Counted from the stretch's first letter, positions 36,011 to 47,596 are shown. The stretch: DNA of 64,000 bases from Croceibacterium segetis (GCF_011320115.1 NZ_JAANOZ010000002.1:186001-250000); one strand, 5' to 3'. Made by a program: numbers and translations. Notes: generated by a model from the sequence alone, not told the origin.

Positions 36011-36096
36011 TGGTGGACAGGGGTGGATTCGAACCACCGTACGCTTGCGCGGGCAGATTTACAGTCTGCTGCCTTTAACCACTCGGCCACCTGTCC
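36011..36096 (-). tRNA. tRNA-Tyr (GTA)
   Basis: The acceptor stem GGACAGG/CCTGTCC, D-arm 'GCCGAGTGGTTAAAGGC', long variable arm and T-loop 'GGTTCGAATCC' are all present. The anticodon loop CTGTAAA gives GTA. CCA is encoded and the length is 86 bases, as expected for a class II tRNA. Confidence 0.97.
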
Positions 36097-36223
36097 ACCC
36101 TGATGCCGGGTGACGGGCGAACCCGCTGAATTGCGCCCCGCGCTGCGGGGCTCCGGCCGAGTGCCGGGGTCCATGGCGAAGCGGCGCTTGCCTGTCAATG
36201 GCGGCGCTGGCAGGGGATGGCCG

Positions 36224-37018
36224 ATGGCAAAAGGCGGAAACAAGAAAGCGCTGCGCGGGCGCGCGGGACGGATGCAGGGCGGGCGCGGTTCGGGGCGGCC
36301 GACGCACGGCCACGTTCGCCTGTGGGGCCGGCACGCGGTGGAGGCGGCGCTGAAGAATCCCGCGCGCCAGCACCGCAAGCTGTGGGCTACGCGCGAAGGC
36401 GTCGCCTCGCTCGACGGCGAGCTGCCGGCCGGGTTTCCGATCGAATACGCCGAGGTTGCCGACCTCGCGCGGCTCGTCTCGCACGATGCGCCGCACCAGG
36501 GCCTGGTGCTCGAATGCGAGCCGCTCGACGACATCCATCTCGACGACGTGCTCAGCGGCGACGCCGATCGCCCGATCGTCGTGCTCGACCAGGTCACCGA
36601 TCCGCACAACGTCGGCGCGATCCTCCGCTCGGCGGCCGCGTTCGGCGCCGCGGCGCTGGTGACGCAGGACCGCCACGCTCCGCCCGAAAGCGGCGCGCTG
36701 GCCAAAGCGGCCTCCGGCGCGCTCGAGTCCGTACCGTGGGTGCGAGTGGTCAACCTCGCTCGCGCGCTCGAGGAGATCGCAGAGGCGGGTTACTGGCGCA
36801 TCGGCCTGGCCGGCGATGCCGACGCCGAATTCGCGCAGGCGCTGGCTGCTGGACCGGTAGCACTGGTTTTAGGTGCGGAAGGCGAAGGCTTGCGGCATAA
36901 CATCGCCGCGCATTGCGACGCGCTCGCACGGCTACCGATCGGCGAGGCGATGGAAAGCCTCAACGTATCGAACGCCGCCGCGATCGCGCTCTACGCGGTG
37001 GCGACACGGCCCGGCTAG
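36224..37018 (+). CDS. rlmB: 23S rRNA (guanosine-2'-O-)-methyltransferase RlmB-type (SPOUT)
   Basis: The 264-residue protein has a basic, Gly/Arg-rich N-terminus and a substrate-binding domain ('LWGRHAVEAAL'). The SPOUT knot motifs follow: 'DQVTDPHNVGAILRSAAAFG', 'LVLGAEGEGLR' and 'ESLNVSNAAAIALY'. RlmB methylates G2251 of 23S rRNA in the peptidyl-transferase P loop. Other TrmH-like targets cannot be excluded. ATG 36224 follows AGGGGAT. Other in-frame starts (36110, 36173) are possible. It is divergent from tRNA-Tyr. Confidence 0.9.
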   Translation: MAKGGNKKALRGRAGRMQGGRGSGRPTHGHVRLWGRHAVEAALKNPARQHRKLWATREGVASLDGELPAGFPIEYAEVADLARLVSHDAPHQGLVLECEPLDDIHLDDVLSGDADRPIVVLDQVTDPHNVGAILRSAAAFGAAALVTQDRHAPPESGALAKAASGALESVPWVRVVNLARALEEIAEAGYWRIGLAGDADAEFAQALAAGPVALVLGAEGEGLRHNIAAHCDALARLPIGEAMESLNVSNAAAIALYAVATRPG

Positions 37019-37041
37019 TCGGGCCTGACGGGGGGTAGGCG

Positions 37042-37917
37042 ATGTTCACGTGGTTCCGGCGGGCCCTGGTGCCCGCGCTCGCATGCCTGGCGCTGAGCGG
37101 CTGCTTCCTGCAGCCGGGGAAGTTCGATTCGACGCTCGACTTACGCAAGGATGGGTCTTTCACCTTCGCCTACAAGGGCCAGATCTACCTGCTCGCCCTG
37201 AGCAAGATGGCCGACATGGCCGGCAAGGCAGAGACTGCCGGCGACCAGTTCGTCGCCGAAGCCTGCCACGACGACAATTTCGACGAGCGGACCTGCACGG
37301 CCGAGGAACTCACCGAGCAGAAGCGCGCCTGGGAAGAGGGCAGAGAAAAGAAGAAACTGGAGGACCAGAAGAACGCCGAGATGATGCGCGCCATGCTCGG
37401 CGGGATCGACCCGGCCGATCCGGAAGCGGCCAGGGAACTGGCCGAGCGTTTGCGCCACCAGGCCGGTTGGCGTTCGGTGACTTACGTCGGTGACGGATTG
37501 TTCGAGGTCGACTTCGCGCTTTCGAGCAAGCTGACGCACGACTTCGCCTTTCCCACCATCGAGCGCTTCCCGATGGCCAATGCCTTCGTCATGGCCAATC
37601 GGCGCGCGGACGGCACGGTACGGATCGACGCGCCGGGCTTCACCGCCCAGAGCGCCACCAATCCGCTGCAGGCAATGATGTCAGGAGCCTTGGGCACCGG
37701 GATGAGCGATCCCACCGCAAACTCGGATGCCGGCGCGGCCGCGGTGCCGAACGTGCCCGAGATCGACGGCACGTTTCGCCTCGTCACCGACGGCGAAATC
37801 CTCGCCAACAACACCGACGAAGGGCCGCGGGCGGGCACCGGGGGCAAGGTCCTGCAGTGGCGCATTACCAAGCGGACCCAAGTGATGCCGCTGGCCCTGG
37901 TTCGACTGGTGCCGTAG
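37042..37917 (+). CDS. hypothetical outer-membrane or periplasmic lipoprotein
   Basis: The 291-residue protein starts with a basic N-terminus and hydrophobic stretch ending in the lipobox 'LSGC' (Cys about 21). The mature protein begins 'FLQPGKFDSTLDLRKDGSF', a beta-strand-rich start. An acidic/basic helical segment follows ('EQKRAWEEGREKKKLEDQK'), then further predicted strands. I do not recognise a named domain. It lies 23 bases after rlmB and ends before a strong terminator, so rlmB and this gene may be one transcript. Confidence 0.8.
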   Translation: MFTWFRRALVPALACLALSGCFLQPGKFDSTLDLRKDGSFTFAYKGQIYLLALSKMADMAGKAETAGDQFVAEACHDDNFDERTCTAEELTEQKRAWEEGREKKKLEDQKNAEMMRAMLGGIDPADPEAARELAERLRHQAGWRSVTYVGDGLFEVDFALSSKLTHDFAFPTIERFPMANAFVMANRRADGTVRIDAPGFTAQSATNPLQAMMSGALGTGMSDPTANSDAGAAAVPNVPEIDGTFRLVTDGEILANNTDEGPRAGTGGKVLQWRITKRTQVMPLALVRLVP

Positions 37918-37927
37918 CTGGCAAACG

Positions 37928-37954
37928 AAAGGCCGCTCCAGCGGAGCGGCCTTT
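37928..37954. terminator. bidirectional terminator between lipoprotein gene and hup
   Basis: AAAGGCCGCTCC (37928-37939) pairs perfectly with GGAGCGGCCTTT (37943-37954) around a 3-base loop. A and T runs at the ends let it serve both the + strand gene and hup on the minus strand. Confidence 0.9.
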
Positions 37955-37995
37955 CCATCGCAACAAGCCCGGCTCCCCCGCCGGGCCGTGCAAAA

Positions 37996-38268
37996 TCAGT
38001 TCACTGAATCCTTCAGGCCCTTGCCCGCCTTGAACTTGGGCTGGGTCGACGCCTTGATCGTCATTGGCGCGCCGGTGCGTGGATTGCGACCCGTCGAAGC
38101 CTTGCGCTTGGCCACCGAGAACGTGCCGAACCCGACCAGCCGCACTTCGTCGCCCTTCGACAGCGTGCGCGTAATCGTGTCGAACACACCCTCGACCGCT
38201 TTCGTGGCATCGCTGCGCGACAGTCCGCTGGCGTCGGCGACTGCACCGATCAGTTCGTTCTTGTTCAT
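37996..38268 (-). CDS. hup: histone-like DNA-binding protein HU
   Basis: HU bends and compacts DNA non-specifically. The 90-residue protein matches HU throughout: 'MNKNELIGAVADASGLSRSDA', 'VRLVGFGTFSV' and the arm motif 'RNPRTGAPMTIKAS'. I start it at ATG 38268, giving the family length. A TTGACA element lies upstream. Lon, which degrades HU in some bacteria, is the next gene upstream on the same strand. Confidence 0.96.
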   Translation of the reverse strand: MNKNELIGAVADASGLSRSDATKAVEGVFDTITRTLSKGDEVRLVGFGTFSVAKRKASTGRNPRTGAPMTIKASTQPKFKAGKGLKDSVN

Positions 38269-38334
38269 GGTCGGAGAAACCCCCCTCATTTGTGTTGTCG
38301 GATCGAATTTGGAATCGCGTCGCGATGGCGCGGG

Positions 38335-38363
38335 AGTTGAGCGTCTTTTCCATGCCCTGTCAA
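38335..38363 (-). promoter_or_regulatory. possible hup promoter
   Basis: On the minus strand a perfect TTGACA (38363-38358) is followed after 17 bases by TCAACT (38340-38335), a weak -10. It lies 67 bases upstream of the hup start. Confidence 0.4.
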
Positions 38364-38517
38364 AGCCAAAGCCGCCAAATTCCGCGCCTGGGCGGCGAAT
38401 TGGCCGACATTTGACGCCGGGAGCGTCCCGCGCGGAAACAGAGCGTGCTTAACAGCGCGCTAAGGGTAGGACGGCGGCCACCGATTCGCTGCGCTGCAGC
38501 GCTCCTGCTGCGCGCGC

Positions 38518-40923
<2,406 letters not shown>

Positions 40924-41067
40924 CCGTCCAATATAACACCGCGCGGCAGAAAGCGCTCCAGCGCGCGTCTTGGCCCTGAATATGGGAAGCGCCGCGCACG
41001 CCCGCAACGGCGATAGCGGATTCGCTGTGGATGGAGGCGCGCTCCTGCCGTTTACGCGAATTTAGGG

Positions 41068-41490
41068 ATGTCCCTTCATTCCCCGAGAATGTCCTTTGGC
41101 CGCGCAACCGCCCGCGATATTGCCGAACGAAGGGCCGAACCGCGCACTCCGCTGAATTGCCCCGCCCGATTGCGAACCTGCTTTGGCGACAGGACCGGTT
41201 CGCTGTCGGACCTGTCGGTCACGGGAACCCGCTTCCACACCGTCGATCCGCCGAGGGAGGGCACCACGGCGCTTCTTGAATGGGAGGGGCATGATTCGAT
41301 CTGCCGCGTCGTCTGGACCAAGCCGGACACCTGCGGCCTCGTATTCGAGCCGCCGATAGCCCGCCACATCGTCGAGAAGTACGCACCGGCCGTCGGCCCC
41401 GTGGAGCCCCCGGCCGAGCTTGGCCGGATTGCGCCAGGAAAGCGCAGCTCGCTACGCGCGGTCCTGGTCAGAGGCGGCGACGAACCCTAG
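41068..41490 (+). CDS. PilZ domain protein
   Basis: This 140-residue, single-domain protein has 'RRAEPRTPLN' (the R-x3-R c-di-GMP arm, about residues 21-30). About 20 residues later comes 'DLSVTGTRF' (the D/N-x-S-x2-G motif). These are the two nucleotide-binding elements of PilZ, so it may be a c-di-GMP effector. The GGDEF/EAL protein at 6695 is the only other c-di-GMP gene here. The start is 41068 or ATG 41089. It converges on ybaB with no gap. Confidence 0.85.
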   Translation: MSLHSPRMSFGRATARDIAERRAEPRTPLNCPARLRTCFGDRTGSLSDLSVTGTRFHTVDPPREGTTALLEWEGHDSICRVVWTKPDTCGLVFEPPIARHIVEKYAPAVGPVEPPAELGRIAPGKRSSLRAVLVRGGDEP

Positions 41491-41829
41491 TCAGCCCATC
41501 CCCGGCAGCTTGAAACCGGGCGGCAGGCCCATTCCCGATTGCGCCTTGTGCATCTCGAGTTCGGCCGCGAGATCGGCCTTGGTGCGAGCATCGTTGAACG
41601 CGGCAGTCACCAGATCCTCGAGCATTTGCTTGTCCTCGGGCACGATCAGGCTGTCGTCGATCGACACCGACAGGATGCGGCCCTTGGCGGTAGCGCGGAT
41701 CTTGACCAGCCCACCACCCGCGGAACCTTCAACCTCGAGCGAATCGAGCGTCGCCTGGACGTCACTCATCTGCTGCTGGATCTTCTCGGCGGCGGCTTGC
41801 GCGGCCTTGAGCATCTCTTCCATGTCCAT
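41491..41829 (-). CDS. ybaB: YbaB/EbfC nucleoid-associated protein
   Basis: The 112-residue protein has the family pattern: 'AAEKIQQQMSDVQATLDSLEVEGSAGGGLVKI', then 'KGRILSVSIDDSLI' and a Met/Pro/Gly-rich end 'LPPGFKLPGMG'. YbaB dimers bind DNA in the nucleoid. It lies 9 bases downstream of dnaX, the usual place. The recR gene that commonly follows is missing. ATG 41829 or 41823 are both possible starts. Confidence 0.94.
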   Translation of the reverse strand: MDMEEMLKAAQAAAEKIQQQMSDVQATLDSLEVEGSAGGGLVKIRATAKGRILSVSIDDSLIVPEDKQMLEDLVTAAFNDARTKADLAAELEMHKAQSGMGLPPGFKLPGMG

Positions 41830-41838
41830 CGCTTGATC

Positions 41839-43608
41839 CTAGGCTCTCTTGTTCCAGTTGCGGTTGCCTTGCGCGCCTTCCGCCTCGTCGACCAGCTCGG
41901 CGCCGGGGAACGCCGCGAACGCCGCCTCGACCAGCGGCGCGCTGCGGATCCGAGCGTCCTCGGCGGCCTTCACCGTCTCCGCCTGCTCGCGCAATGTGGG
42001 CAACGAAAGGCCCGTTCCCGCAGCGACCTGCCAGCGTTCGCCGGTCGCCTTGAGCAAGGCATCGCGCACTTCCGGCGCGGGGTCTTCGCCAAGTCCCGGC
42101 GCGACCTCGTAAACCAGCCTCCCGGGCGCCAGTTCGATGACCCGCAACCAGTCGCGCATGACTTGCGCAACCCTGATCGCGCCCGACTGTTCGACCCGCT
42201 CGACCAGCCGTTGCCAGCTTTCGAGCGACAGCGGGGCTGACGCAGACGCACCATTGCTTCCTTGCGGCGCAGCGGGAGCGTCGGCAACGCCGTTGGCGGC
42301 CATCGTCTCGAGCGCTTTTGCCAGCGTGCCCGGATCGGGCATCTCGGCGGCGTGAAGCACGCGCAGCAGCGCCATCTGCGCAGCGACCAGCGGGTCGGGC
42401 GCCTTGCGCACTTCGTCATGACCCTTGAGCAGCAACTGCCACAGCCGGTGGAGCTGCCCCGGCGAGAGCGACCCGGCCCACCGTTCGAGATCCTCGCGCT
42501 CCTCCTGCGTCGCCGCGTCGGCCGCGTTGCTGCCAATCTGGGCGACGGTGATGCCGTGGGCGAGCTCCATCATCGCCCGCATCAGCGCGAGTGGTTCGAC
42601 GCCGAGCGCGTATTGCCGGTCGACCTCGGCGAGCAGCGCCTGCGGATCGCCTTCGAGCAGGGCCGCAAACAGCCGCCGCCGCGCGCCCTTGTCGGCGAGG
42701 CCGAGCATGTCCTGAACGCGTTCGGCGGTGATCTTGCCGCCGCCTTCGAGGTCGGCATGGGCGATCGCCTGGTCGAGGATCGACAAGCCGTCGCGGCTCG
42801 ACCCCTCGGCCGCCGAGGCGATGATCGCCAGCCCCTCGGGCTCGGCCTCGACGCCTTCCTGGCGGCAGATCGAGGCGAACTGCTGCTCGAGAAGAGGCTT
42901 GGGGATGCGCTTGAGGTCGAAGCGCTGGCAGCGGCTGAGCACCGTCACCGGCAGCTTCTCGACCTCGGTGGTGGCGAAGAGGAACTTCACGTGCGGCGGC
43001 GGTTCCTCGAGCGTCTTGAGCAAGGCGTTGAACGCGTTGCGCGAAAGCATGTGGACTTCGTCGATGATGTAGATCTTGTAGCGCGCGCTGACCGCGGCGT
43101 AGCGCACCGCCTCGATGATCTCGCGCACGTCGTCGACGCCGGTGTGGCTGGCGGCATCCATCTCAATTACGTCGATGTGGCGGCCCTCGGCGATTGCGAG
43201 GCACGGTTCGCACACGCCGCAGGGATCGATCGTCGGCCCGCCCTGCCCGTCGGGGCCGACGCAGTTGAGCGCCTTGGCAATCAGCCGGGCGGTGCTCGTC
43301 TTGCCGACCCCCCGCACGCCGGTCATCAGGAAGGCGTGCGCCAGCCGGTCGCGAGTGATCGCGTTGGCCAGCGTCTTGACCATCGCGTCCTGCCCGATGA
43401 GCTCGGAAAAGGTCTGCGGCCGGTACTTGCGGGCGAGCACGCGGTAGGGAGTCGCCGCCGGTGCGGGCGCCGCCTTCGGAGCCTCCGGGGCGGTTTCGCC
43501 GAACATCGCCGCCTGGCCGGCGGATTCGAGCTCCGCCGCGCTAGGCTTGCTCTCGCCCTCCCCGTCCGGCGGCGGATCGTCGCCGAAGATGTCGCCGGAA
43601 TCGGTCAT
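41839..43608 (-). CDS. dnaX: DNA polymerase III subunit gamma/tau
   Basis: DnaX is the clamp-loader ATPase that ties the replicase together. The 589-residue protein has an acidic 40-residue N-terminal extension, then 'YRPQTFSELIGQDAMV' and Walker A 'GVRGVGKTSTARL'. A four-Cys zinc site follows (starting 'CVGPDG', with 'CGVCEPC'), and later 'DEVHMLSRNAFNALLKTLEEPP'. The C-terminal third is the tau region. I see no A-rich slippery site, so tau alone may be made. It precedes ybaB and follows the SRP RNA gene. Confidence 0.96.
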   Translation of the reverse strand: MTDSGDIFGDDPPPDGEGESKPSAAELESAGQAAMFGETAPEAPKAAPAPAATPYRVLARKYRPQTFSELIGQDAMVKTLANAITRDRLAHAFLMTGVRGVGKTSTARLIAKALNCVGPDGQGGPTIDPCGVCEPCLAIAEGRHIDVIEMDAASHTGVDDVREIIEAVRYAAVSARYKIYIIDEVHMLSRNAFNALLKTLEEPPPHVKFLFATTEVEKLPVTVLSRCQRFDLKRIPKPLLEQQFASICRQEGVEAEPEGLAIIASAAEGSSRDGLSILDQAIAHADLEGGGKITAERVQDMLGLADKGARRRLFAALLEGDPQALLAEVDRQYALGVEPLALMRAMMELAHGITVAQIGSNAADAATQEEREDLERWAGSLSPGQLHRLWQLLLKGHDEVRKAPDPLVAAQMALLRVLHAAEMPDPGTLAKALETMAANGVADAPAAPQGSNGASASAPLSLESWQRLVERVEQSGAIRVAQVMRDWLRVIELAPGRLVYEVAPGLGEDPAPEVRDALLKATGERWQVAAGTGLSLPTLREQAETVKAAEDARIRSAPLVEAAFAAFPGAELVDEAEGAQGNRNWNKRA

Positions 43609-43651
43609 GCCGGCAGGTTAGGGATTGGGGCGGAGAATGTCATGCGGTGAA

Positions 43652-43741
43652 AAAGGAGCCGGGCGACCCGCTGCCATCCGTTGTGGCTGCTTCCTTCCGG
43701 ACCTGACCAGGTTGGCGGACGCGAACGCCCACCCGACTCCC
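43652..43741 (-). ncRNA. ffs: small bacterial signal recognition particle RNA (4.5S RNA)
   Basis: The minus strand contains the invariant domain IV hairpin: CAGGTCCGGAAGGAAGCAG at about 43705-43687, flanked by ACCTGGT and CC. Outer strands GGAGTCGGGTGGG and CGCCCGGCTCC pair to form the closing stem, and a run of five Ts (43654-43650) ends the transcript. Ends are estimated from the stem. The gene precedes dnaX, its common location. FtsY, the SRP receptor, is at 10368. Confidence 0.95.
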
Positions 43742-43778
43742 GGGCGGGCATATGGCGGGAGTGGCGGCGATTTGCAAG

Positions 43779-44057
43779 TTAGCGGAAGTTGTCGGCGTAG
43801 GCCTGCAGCTTGAGCTTCCTCGGCGGCGTCTGGTGGACGATCGCGGAAATACCGCACTTCGTCGCGTAGGCCTGTGCCGCCTCGCAAGTGTCGAACTTGA
43901 GCCGCACCTGCTCGCGGGTGTCGCCGCTGCCGGCCCAGCCCATCAGCGGATCGGGCTTCTTCGCCTCGAGCGGAGCGAACTCGAGAATCCACTGGTCGGT
44001 TAGCGCCTTGCCCGACTGCATGGCATTCTTCGGGCGCTGGTAGATACGGGCTTGCAT
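43779..44057 (-). CDS. NADH dehydrogenase accessory protein, NDUFS4-like (ETC complex I family)
   Basis: The 92-residue protein opens 'MQARIYQRPKNAMQSGKAL' and contains 'WILEFAP', 'DPLMGWAGSGDTREQVRLKF' and 'AIVHQTPPRKLKLQAYADNF'. This matches the alphaproteobacterial counterpart of mitochondrial NDUFS4 (18-kDa subunit). Homologues bind respiratory Complex I and are restricted to alphaproteobacteria and mitochondria, which supports the taxonomic placement. No other Complex I gene is nearby. Confidence 0.9.
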   Translation of the reverse strand: MQARIYQRPKNAMQSGKALTDQWILEFAPLEAKKPDPLMGWAGSGDTREQVRLKFDTCEAAQAYATKCGISAIVHQTPPRKLKLQAYADNFR

Positions 44058-44071
44058 GCGGGTCCTCTATG

Positions 44072-46492
44072 TCAGCCGCGACTGTTTTGGAAGGCGTTCT
44101 TGGTCTTCAAGCTGGGTTTCTCCGCCCACGGTTCCTCGGGCCAGCGATGCTTCGGATAGCGGCCTTTCATTTCCTTCGCGACGTCCTTCCAGCTGCCCCG
44201 CCAGAAGCCCGGCAAGTCGCGCGTCGCCTGGATCGGCCGCCCAGCAGGGCTGGTGAGTTTGAGCAGCAACGGTGTGCTGCCGATCATGGGGTGAGCCTCA
44301 AGCCCAAACAGCGCCTGGACGCGTACCTCGACCGCGGGGGCATCGGGACCGGAGTAGTCGATCGCGTGGCTCGACCCGGCCGGCGTGGCAAACTCGCGCG
44401 GGGCCACGCGATCGAGCCGCTGGCGCGCGTCCCAGTCGAGCGGGGCGAGCAGCGCGTCGATCAGCTTTCCTTGAGGGATGGCAAGATCGCGCCGCCCCTG
44501 TAGCAAGGGAGCGAGCCAGTCCTCGGCGCTGGCGGCCAAAGTTTCCGGCGAAAGCGCATCGATGCCGGCGAACCGCGCGCGGGCGAGTAAGTCTTTCGGT
44601 AGGATATCCGCAAGGTTTTCCAGAGCCTTCGCCACCAGCAGCGCGGTGACCGCCTCCGCATCGGGCGTGGGATCCGGCCCGCTCGCCAGCGTTATCGCAC
44701 CGAGCCGCCGTTCGAGCCGCGCTTCGGCGCGCTCGCCGGTCCACCTGAGCAGGCTGCGACGTTCCACGCGCTCCCCAAGCCACTGCTCGACTTCCGCGGT
44801 GGTCAGCGGAAGCGCGGCTGTGATCCTCGCGCCTTTGGCCTGACCCTGCGCGTCGCCGATGGCGAGCCACTCGGCGGAGGCTAGCGGCGAAGTGGAATCG
44901 AGGACGTAACCGCGCCCACCAGCCGAGAGCCAGCTTTCCCCCGAATTATCCCGGCGGCGCGCCAGATTATCCGGCAGCGCCATCGCCAGAAGAATGCCGA
45001 GCGGCGCGCCTTCGCCTTCCAATTTGCCGACGACAGCGCTTGCCCTCCTGGCCCAGCCCTGCGCCAGCTTCCGGCTTGCATCCGCCCGTGTTGAGCGATC
45101 GCCGTCCCACCGCGCCAGCCGCTGCGCCAGGTCTTCGCTGCGCCCGCCGAGGCCGCGTTCCTGTAGCAGGAGCGCGAGCTTGGCCGCCTGCTCGGCCGCC
45201 CCGTGCTCGGCGCCGTAGAGCAGCATGGCCGCTTGCCACGGGGCGATCGGCAACGAAGCGATCTGGCGTCCGCGATCGGTGATTTGCCCTGCCCCGTCGA
45301 GCGCAGCGAGCGCCTCCAGGCGCCCGCGCGCCGCGCTGAGCGCCGGCAACGGCGGCGGATCGAGCCACGGCAGCGAGGCCGGGTCGGCCACACCCCAATG
45401 CGCCAATGCCAACAGCAGCGGCGCGAGGTCGCTTGTGAGCATCTCGGGCGGATCGAACGGCGCGCGGCCGGGGTGCGCGGCTTCCTCCCACAGGCGATAG
45501 GCCACGCCGGGCCCCTGCCGCGCCGCTCGGCCCGCCCGCTGGGCCGCCGCGGCCTGGCTGGCGCGGTGGGTGACCAGGTGGGTCACGCCGGCGGCTAGAT
45601 CGAACTCGGCGCGGCGCGAGAGGCCGGCATCGACCACCACCGAGACGCCGTCGAGGGTGATCGAGGTTTCGGCGATCGCGGTGGCAAGCACGATGCGGCG
45701 ACGGCCTTGCTGATCACGCCGGATCGTCGCACGTTGGGCCGCGGGTTCGACCTGGCCGTGGAGCGGCAGGATCGGCACGTCGGGCAAGCGCTTGGCCAGA
45801 CGCTCGCGCGTGCGTTCGATCTCGCCGACTCCGGGGAGGAAGGCGAGGACGTCTCCCTTCTCATCGCGCCATGCCTGCAACACCGCGCTAGCCATCGCTT
45901 CGTCGGTGCGCAGCTCGGGCCGGCTGCCGAGCCACTCGATACGCAGCGGGTATGCCCGGCCTTCGCTTCGGATCACTGGCGCGCCGTGCAGCAGGCGAGC
46001 AAATCGCGCTCCGTCGATAGTAGCCGACATCACCACGATCCGCAGGTCCTCGCGCAGGACCGACTGGCTTTCGATTGCCAGCGCTAGACCGAGATCGCTG
46101 TCGAGGTGTCGCTCGTGCGCTTCGTCGAACAGGACCGCCGACACGCCGGCCAGTTCCTGATCGCCGAGGATGCGGTTGACGAAGATTGCCTCGGTCACGA
46201 CGAGGATGCGGGTGGCCGCCGATTGTTTGCTGTCGAGCCGGGTCAGGTATCCCACGCGCTGGCCGACCGGTTCACCGAGCAGTTCGGCCATGCGCTCGGC
46301 CGCCGCGCGCGCTGCCAGCCGCCGGGGGCTGAGGAGGATAACTTGCCCCGTGCACCAGGCCTCACCAAGCAGCGCGGGCGCGACGGCGGTAGTCTTGCCG
46401 GCGCCAGGTGGCGCGACCAGCACCGCGCCGGCACCATCGCGCAAGGAGGCGAGCAGGTCCGGCAGGATGGCGTGGATCGGCAGGTCTGTCAC
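44072..46492 (-). CDS. hrpB: ATP-dependent helicase HrpB
   Basis: This 806-residue DEAH-box protein has Walker A 'VAPPGAGKTTAVAPALL' (about residues 26-42), 'SPRRLAARAAAERMAE', 'LFDEAHERHLDSDLGLAL' and 'VMSATID'. The C-terminal motif VI region 'QRAGRAARQGPG' follows, then the HrpB-specific C-terminal domain. HrpB is a putative RNA helicase of poorly known function. It lies 14 bases upstream of the NDUFS4-like gene, so the two may be co-transcribed. Confidence 0.94.
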   Translation of the reverse strand: MTDLPIHAILPDLLASLRDGAGAVLVAPPGAGKTTAVAPALLGEAWCTGQVILLSPRRLAARAAAERMAELLGEPVGQRVGYLTRLDSKQSAATRILVVTEAIFVNRILGDQELAGVSAVLFDEAHERHLDSDLGLALAIESQSVLREDLRIVVMSATIDGARFARLLHGAPVIRSEGRAYPLRIEWLGSRPELRTDEAMASAVLQAWRDEKGDVLAFLPGVGEIERTRERLAKRLPDVPILPLHGQVEPAAQRATIRRDQQGRRRIVLATAIAETSITLDGVSVVVDAGLSRRAEFDLAAGVTHLVTHRASQAAAAQRAGRAARQGPGVAYRLWEEAAHPGRAPFDPPEMLTSDLAPLLLALAHWGVADPASLPWLDPPPLPALSAARGRLEALAALDGAGQITDRGRQIASLPIAPWQAAMLLYGAEHGAAEQAAKLALLLQERGLGGRSEDLAQRLARWDGDRSTRADASRKLAQGWARRASAVVGKLEGEGAPLGILLAMALPDNLARRRDNSGESWLSAGGRGYVLDSTSPLASAEWLAIGDAQGQAKGARITAALPLTTAEVEQWLGERVERRSLLRWTGERAEARLERRLGAITLASGPDPTPDAEAVTALLVAKALENLADILPKDLLARARFAGIDALSPETLAASAEDWLAPLLQGRRDLAIPQGKLIDALLAPLDWDARQRLDRVAPREFATPAGSSHAIDYSGPDAPAVEVRVQALFGLEAHPMIGSTPLLLKLTSPAGRPIQATRDLPGFWRGSWKDVAKEMKGRYPKHRWPEEPWAEKPSLKTKNAFQNSRG

Positions 46493-46520
46493 CAGTCCTG
46501 CCTTATCGAAATGGCGGGCG

Positions 46521-47531
46521 TCAGTAACCCCGGCTAACCGCGAACTGCGCCGCCTCGATCATCGCTGCCCTCGCACGGCCGTCACGGAAGATCGACAGCG
46601 CGTCGCAGGCGCGCTGAGCGAAGTGCCGCGCGCGCTCGCGGGTGGCAGCGATCGCGTCGTGGCGGCGGATCAGGTCGACCGCGTGGGCGAAGTCCTCGTC
46701 CTCGGTGCGGAAGCCGGCAATCGCGTCTTCCCAGAAGCGCCGTTCCTCGTCCGCACCGCGGGCGTAGGCGAGGATTACCGGCAAGGTCATCTTGCCTTCG
46801 CGGAAGTCGTCGCCGCGGTCCTTGCCCATGTCGGCGGTGCCGGTGTCGTAATCGATCGCGTCGTCGACCAGCTGGAAGGCGATGCCGAGATTGCGGCCGT
46901 AATCGTCGAGCGCCTGCTCCTCGGCCGCGCCGCATTCGGCGACGACCGCGGCGATGCGGCTGGCGGCGGCGAACAGCGCGGCGGTCTTGGCGCCGATGAT
47001 GTGCAGGTAGCGCTCTTCGCTGGTCTCGATCTTGCGCTGGGCGGTGAGCTGGTCGACCTCGCCCTGGGCAATGATCGCGCTCGCGCCGCTGAGAATCTTG
47101 AGCACCTTGAGGCTGCCGTCCTCGACCATCAGTTCGAACGCGCGGGAGAACAGGAAGTCGCCGACCAGCACCGTCGCCGGGTTGCCGAAGACGATGTTCG
47201 CCGCCGACTTGCCGCGGCGCTGCTCCGAACCGTCGACGACGTCGTCGTGCAGGAGGGTGGCGGTGTGAATGAATTCGACCGCCGCGGCGAGCTTGTGGTG
47301 GCGCGTGCCGTTGTAGCCGACCAGCTCCGCCCCGGCGAGCGTGAGCATCGGCCGCATGCGCTTGCCGCCGCCCGCGATCAGGTGGCCGGCGAGCGCGGGG
47401 ATCAGCGGGATCTCGCTCTGCATCCGGTCGAGGATGGTCGCATTGACCGCGTTCATCGCCGTGGCGGTCAAGTTAAGGATCGGCGCCAGCGTCGGCTCTT
47501 TGCGGGGAAGCGGGACGACCTCGGCGCTCAT
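46521..47531 (-). CDS. trans-polyprenyl (octaprenyl/decaprenyl-type) diphosphate synthase
   Basis: This 336-residue all-helical prenyltransferase makes the side chain of ubiquinone. The first Asp-rich motif is in 'LLHDDVVDGSEQRRG' and the second in 'QLVDDAIDYDT'. 'GGGKRMRPML' binds the substrate diphosphate. Alphaproteobacteria of this type usually make Q-10, but chain length cannot be read reliably. I start at ATG 47531 ('MSAEVVPLPR'). An upstream start at 47552 adds seven residues. It is divergent from the chorismate mutase gene by 65 bases. Confidence 0.92.
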   Translation of the reverse strand: MSAEVVPLPRKEPTLAPILNLTATAMNAVNATILDRMQSEIPLIPALAGHLIAGGGKRMRPMLTLAGAELVGYNGTRHHKLAAAVEFIHTATLLHDDVVDGSEQRRGKSAANIVFGNPATVLVGDFLFSRAFELMVEDGSLKVLKILSGASAIIAQGEVDQLTAQRKIETSEERYLHIIGAKTAALFAAASRIAAVVAECGAAEEQALDDYGRNLGIAFQLVDDAIDYDTGTADMGKDRGDDFREGKMTLPVILAYARGADEERRFWEDAIAGFRTEDEDFAHAVDLIRRHDAIAATRERARHFAQRACDALSIFRDGRARAAMIEAAQFAVSRGY

Positions 47532-47596
47532 GGGGCGCACTTGGCGCTGCAACGGGCGCTTGGCAAGCGCGGAATCGCTGCTAGCGTCGCCGGCCT

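Noticed and set aside
41839-43608. Programmed frameshift in dnaX making a gamma form
   Set aside because: I looked for an A-rich slippery heptamer and found none. The frame is continuous.
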